A DNA stretch of 8,680 nucleotides from Candidatus Scatoplasma merdavium. GTDB lineage: Bacteria; Bacillota_I; Bacilli_A; RFN20; CAG-288. The stretch is from positions 1-8,680 of the forward strand of contig JADING010000043.1 in NCBI GenBank assembly GCA_017694135.1. The letters run 5' to 3'. Below are positions 7,558-8,680 of the stretch, piece by piece. Every line of letters begins with the position of its first letter. The first letter of the stretch is position 1. The position numbers were made by a program, and so were the translations under genes. A model generated the notes under the pieces. That model worked only from the letters and a program-made list of their open reading frames with translations. It searched no databases and was not told the origin of the DNA.

Positions 7558-7587
7558 TTTTTTACAAAGTAAAAAACACTTTTTTAC
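7558..7587. repeat. Three-arm overlapping inverted repeat in the secDF leader
   Basis: Plus strand: TTTTTTAC (7558-7565), AAA, GTAAAAAA (7569-7576), CAC, TTTTTTAC (7580-7587). The middle arm is the exact reverse complement of both outer arms, giving two perfect 8-bp stems with 3-nt loops that cannot form together. It sits between the candidate promoter and the secDF ribosome binding site. The arms are nearly all A/T, so the RNA hairpins would be weak. A protein operator (19-bp palindromes) is as plausible as an RNA switch. It is not a standard terminator because the stems lack GC. Confidence 0.7.
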
Positions 7588-7596
7588 ACGTTACAT

Positions 7597-7626
7597 ACTT
7601 TAGCATTTTAGAAAGGTAAGATACAA
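7597..7626 (-). promoter_or_regulatory. Candidate secDF-recJ promoter
   Basis: The minus strand has -35-like TTGTAT (7621-7626), an 18-nt spacer, and TAAAGT (7597-7602) preceded by TGC, an extended -10. The block AATGCTAAAGT closely matches AATGGTAAACT upstream of the ftsA-like gene. Transcription would start near 7590, putting the three-arm inverted repeat at the 5' end of the transcript. The region between ruvB and secDF has no gene and no evident terminator. Confidence 0.4.
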
Positions 7627-7644
7627 GATTTAAGTCTTTTTAAA

Positions 7645-8661
7645 TCAATAAATTTCGTCTTGATTCTTGTATTTATCCATTTTACCAAGGTGCTTATAAG
7701 CCTTCATAGTTGCAACTCTCCCTCTTGAGGTTCTATTTAATAAGCCAATTTTAACTAAATAAGGCTCGTAAACATCTTCTAGATTTAAAGCGTCTTCCCC
7801 AATCGCAATAGCGATATTGTTTAATCCAGTCGGTCTTCCGTTATATCTGTCAATTAAAGTTAAAAGGTATTTTCTATCGATATTGTCTAAACCCAATTCA
7901 TCGATACCTAGGGCTTCTAACGCCTGGATAGCAATGTAATCTTCAATGATGTTAACCCCGCGATAAGTAGCGTAATCTCTGACTCTTTTATACAGCCTGT
8001 TTGCGATTCTCGGCGTCCCACGTGCTCGAGAGGCAATTAAATAAGCCGCTTGGGAAGTTATAGGAAAAGACAAAACTTTCGCAGTTCTAGATATAATTTC
8101 CATCAGCTCGTTTTCCGAATAGTATTCAAAATGTCCACTGATGCCGAATCTATCGCGCAAAGGAGACGAGAGTGAACCGGCTTTAGTAGTAGCGCCGACC
8201 AAAGTAAAAGGAGGTAAATTCACATTAATTGAACGGGATTGAGAATCTTTCCCAATCACAATCGACAAGACGAAATCTTCCATTGCCGAATACAATACTT
8301 CCTCAACATTAGAAGGAATGCGGTGAATCTCGTCCACAAACAAAACATCACCGGGATTTAACGAAGACAATATTGAGGCTAAATCACCAATTCTTTCTAA
8401 AGAAGGTCCACTGACGAGCTTTAAGCTTGTTTTCATCTCGTTGGCGATAATGTAAGCCAAAGATGTTTTTCCAAGTCCCGGAGGACCGTAGAGCAAAACG
8501 TGATCGAGAGGTTCGTTTCTCTTTAAGGCCGCATCGATATAAATACGAAAAGTATTTTTAATCTTTTCTTGTCCGACGTATTCATCTAAAGATTGCGGGC
8601 GAATAGAATCTTCAAACTCTTTTTCGTCCTCTCTTTCGAGCTCATCAAATTCCCTGTTCAT
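7645..8661 (-). CDS. ruvB: Holliday junction branch migration ATPase RuvB
   Basis: AAA+ motor that forms hexameric rings on DNA and, with RuvA, drives branch migration of Holliday junctions. The 338 residues match the usual length. Motifs in order: RPQSLDEYVGQ (21-31), Walker A GPPGLGKT (59-66), Walker B LFVDEIH (107-113), sensor 1 GATTKAG (156-162, usually GATTRAG), arginine finger in LRDRFG (R171), sensor 2 GTPRIANRL (215-223, R218), and the C-terminal winged-helix domain with DVYEPYL and RGRVAT. All catalytic residues are present. The start is fixed by an in-frame TAA two codons upstream of the ATG. The nearest Shine-Dalgarno-like AAGGA (8675-8679) is 13 nt away, which is long, so coupling to an upstream gene, probably ruvA beyond the edge, is likely. 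The stop is TGA. Confidence 0.98.
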   Translation of the reverse strand: MNREFDELEREDEKEFEDSIRPQSLDEYVGQEKIKNTFRIYIDAALKRNEPLDHVLLYGPPGLGKTSLAYIIANEMKTSLKLVSGPSLERIGDLASILSSLNPGDVLFVDEIHRIPSNVEEVLYSAMEDFVLSIVIGKDSQSRSINVNLPPFTLVGATTKAGSLSSPLRDRFGISGHFEYYSENELMEIISRTAKVLSFPITSQAAYLIASRARGTPRIANRLYKRVRDYATYRGVNIIEDYIAIQALEALGIDELGLDNIDRKYLLTLIDRYNGRPTGLNNIAIAIGEDALNLEDVYEPYLVKIGLLNRTSRGRVATMKAYKHLGKMDKYKNQDEIY

Positions 8662-8680
8662 TTCTTATTGAGGTTCCTTA

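Noticed and set aside
7558..7587. Inverted repeat as an intrinsic terminator of ruvB
   Set aside because: The stems are almost all A/T and no GC-rich stem with a following U-tract is present; a leader or operator role fits better.
7645..7647. Possible Mycoplasma-type code with TGA as Trp
   Set aside because: TGA ends ruvB and secDF at the expected protein ends, and Trp residues are encoded by TGG.
8662..8680. Tail of an upstream ruvA gene
   Set aside because: An in-frame TAA lies just upstream of ruvB and could end ruvA, but only 19 bases are visible, too few to identify a gene.

Overview
The window reads as a chromosomal housekeeping segment from a low-GC bacterium of the Bacillota/Mycoplasmatota side. 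All six genes lie on the minus strand, so transcription runs from high to low coordinates. RuvB, RecJ and the phenylalanyl-tRNA synthetase alpha chain look like Bacilli-type proteins. SecD and SecF are fused into one protein, as in Bacillus. secDF is followed directly by recJ, as in many Bacilli, although the usual apt-relA genes after recJ are absent. TGA is used as a stop (ruvB, secDF) and Trp is encoded by TGG, so this is the standard bacterial code and not the Mycoplasma code. The strong divergence of FtsA, SecDF and the FtsZ tail suggests an uncultured, possibly reduced-genome lineage near the Mollicutes or Erysipelotrichia. That placement is inference; no 16S or marker-gene comparison was possible.

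Layout in transcription order: ruvB (8661-7645), a 108-nt gap holding a candidate promoter and an unusual three-arm inverted repeat, secDF (7536-5068), recJ (5068-3521, sharing one base with secDF), an 89-nt gap with a second candidate promoter, ftsA-like (3431-2217), ftsZ (2208-958, its Shine-Dalgarno overlapping the ftsA stop), and pheS (977 to beyond the left edge, starting 20 nt inside ftsZ). No RNA genes, mobile elements, CRISPR arrays or intrinsic terminators were found. No gap exceeds 300 bases.

Functionally the window joins Holliday-junction migration (RuvB), Sec export (SecDF), single-strand DNA degradation in repair (RecJ), the division ring (FtsA, FtsZ) and aminoacylation (PheS). 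ftsA-ftsZ-pheS are packed tightly enough to be one translationally coupled operon. ftsA and ftsZ here have no cell-wall (dcw) genes beside them.

There is no sign of a new defence or mobile system. What stands out is divergence inside known machines. The SecDF lacks the intramembrane charged residues thought to couple it to the proton-motive force. The FtsA-like protein has eroded nucleotide motifs and no visible membrane-targeting tail. The FtsZ carries its FtsA-binding-like peptide internally, followed by a 40-residue acidic extension. The secDF leader can form two mutually exclusive hairpins.
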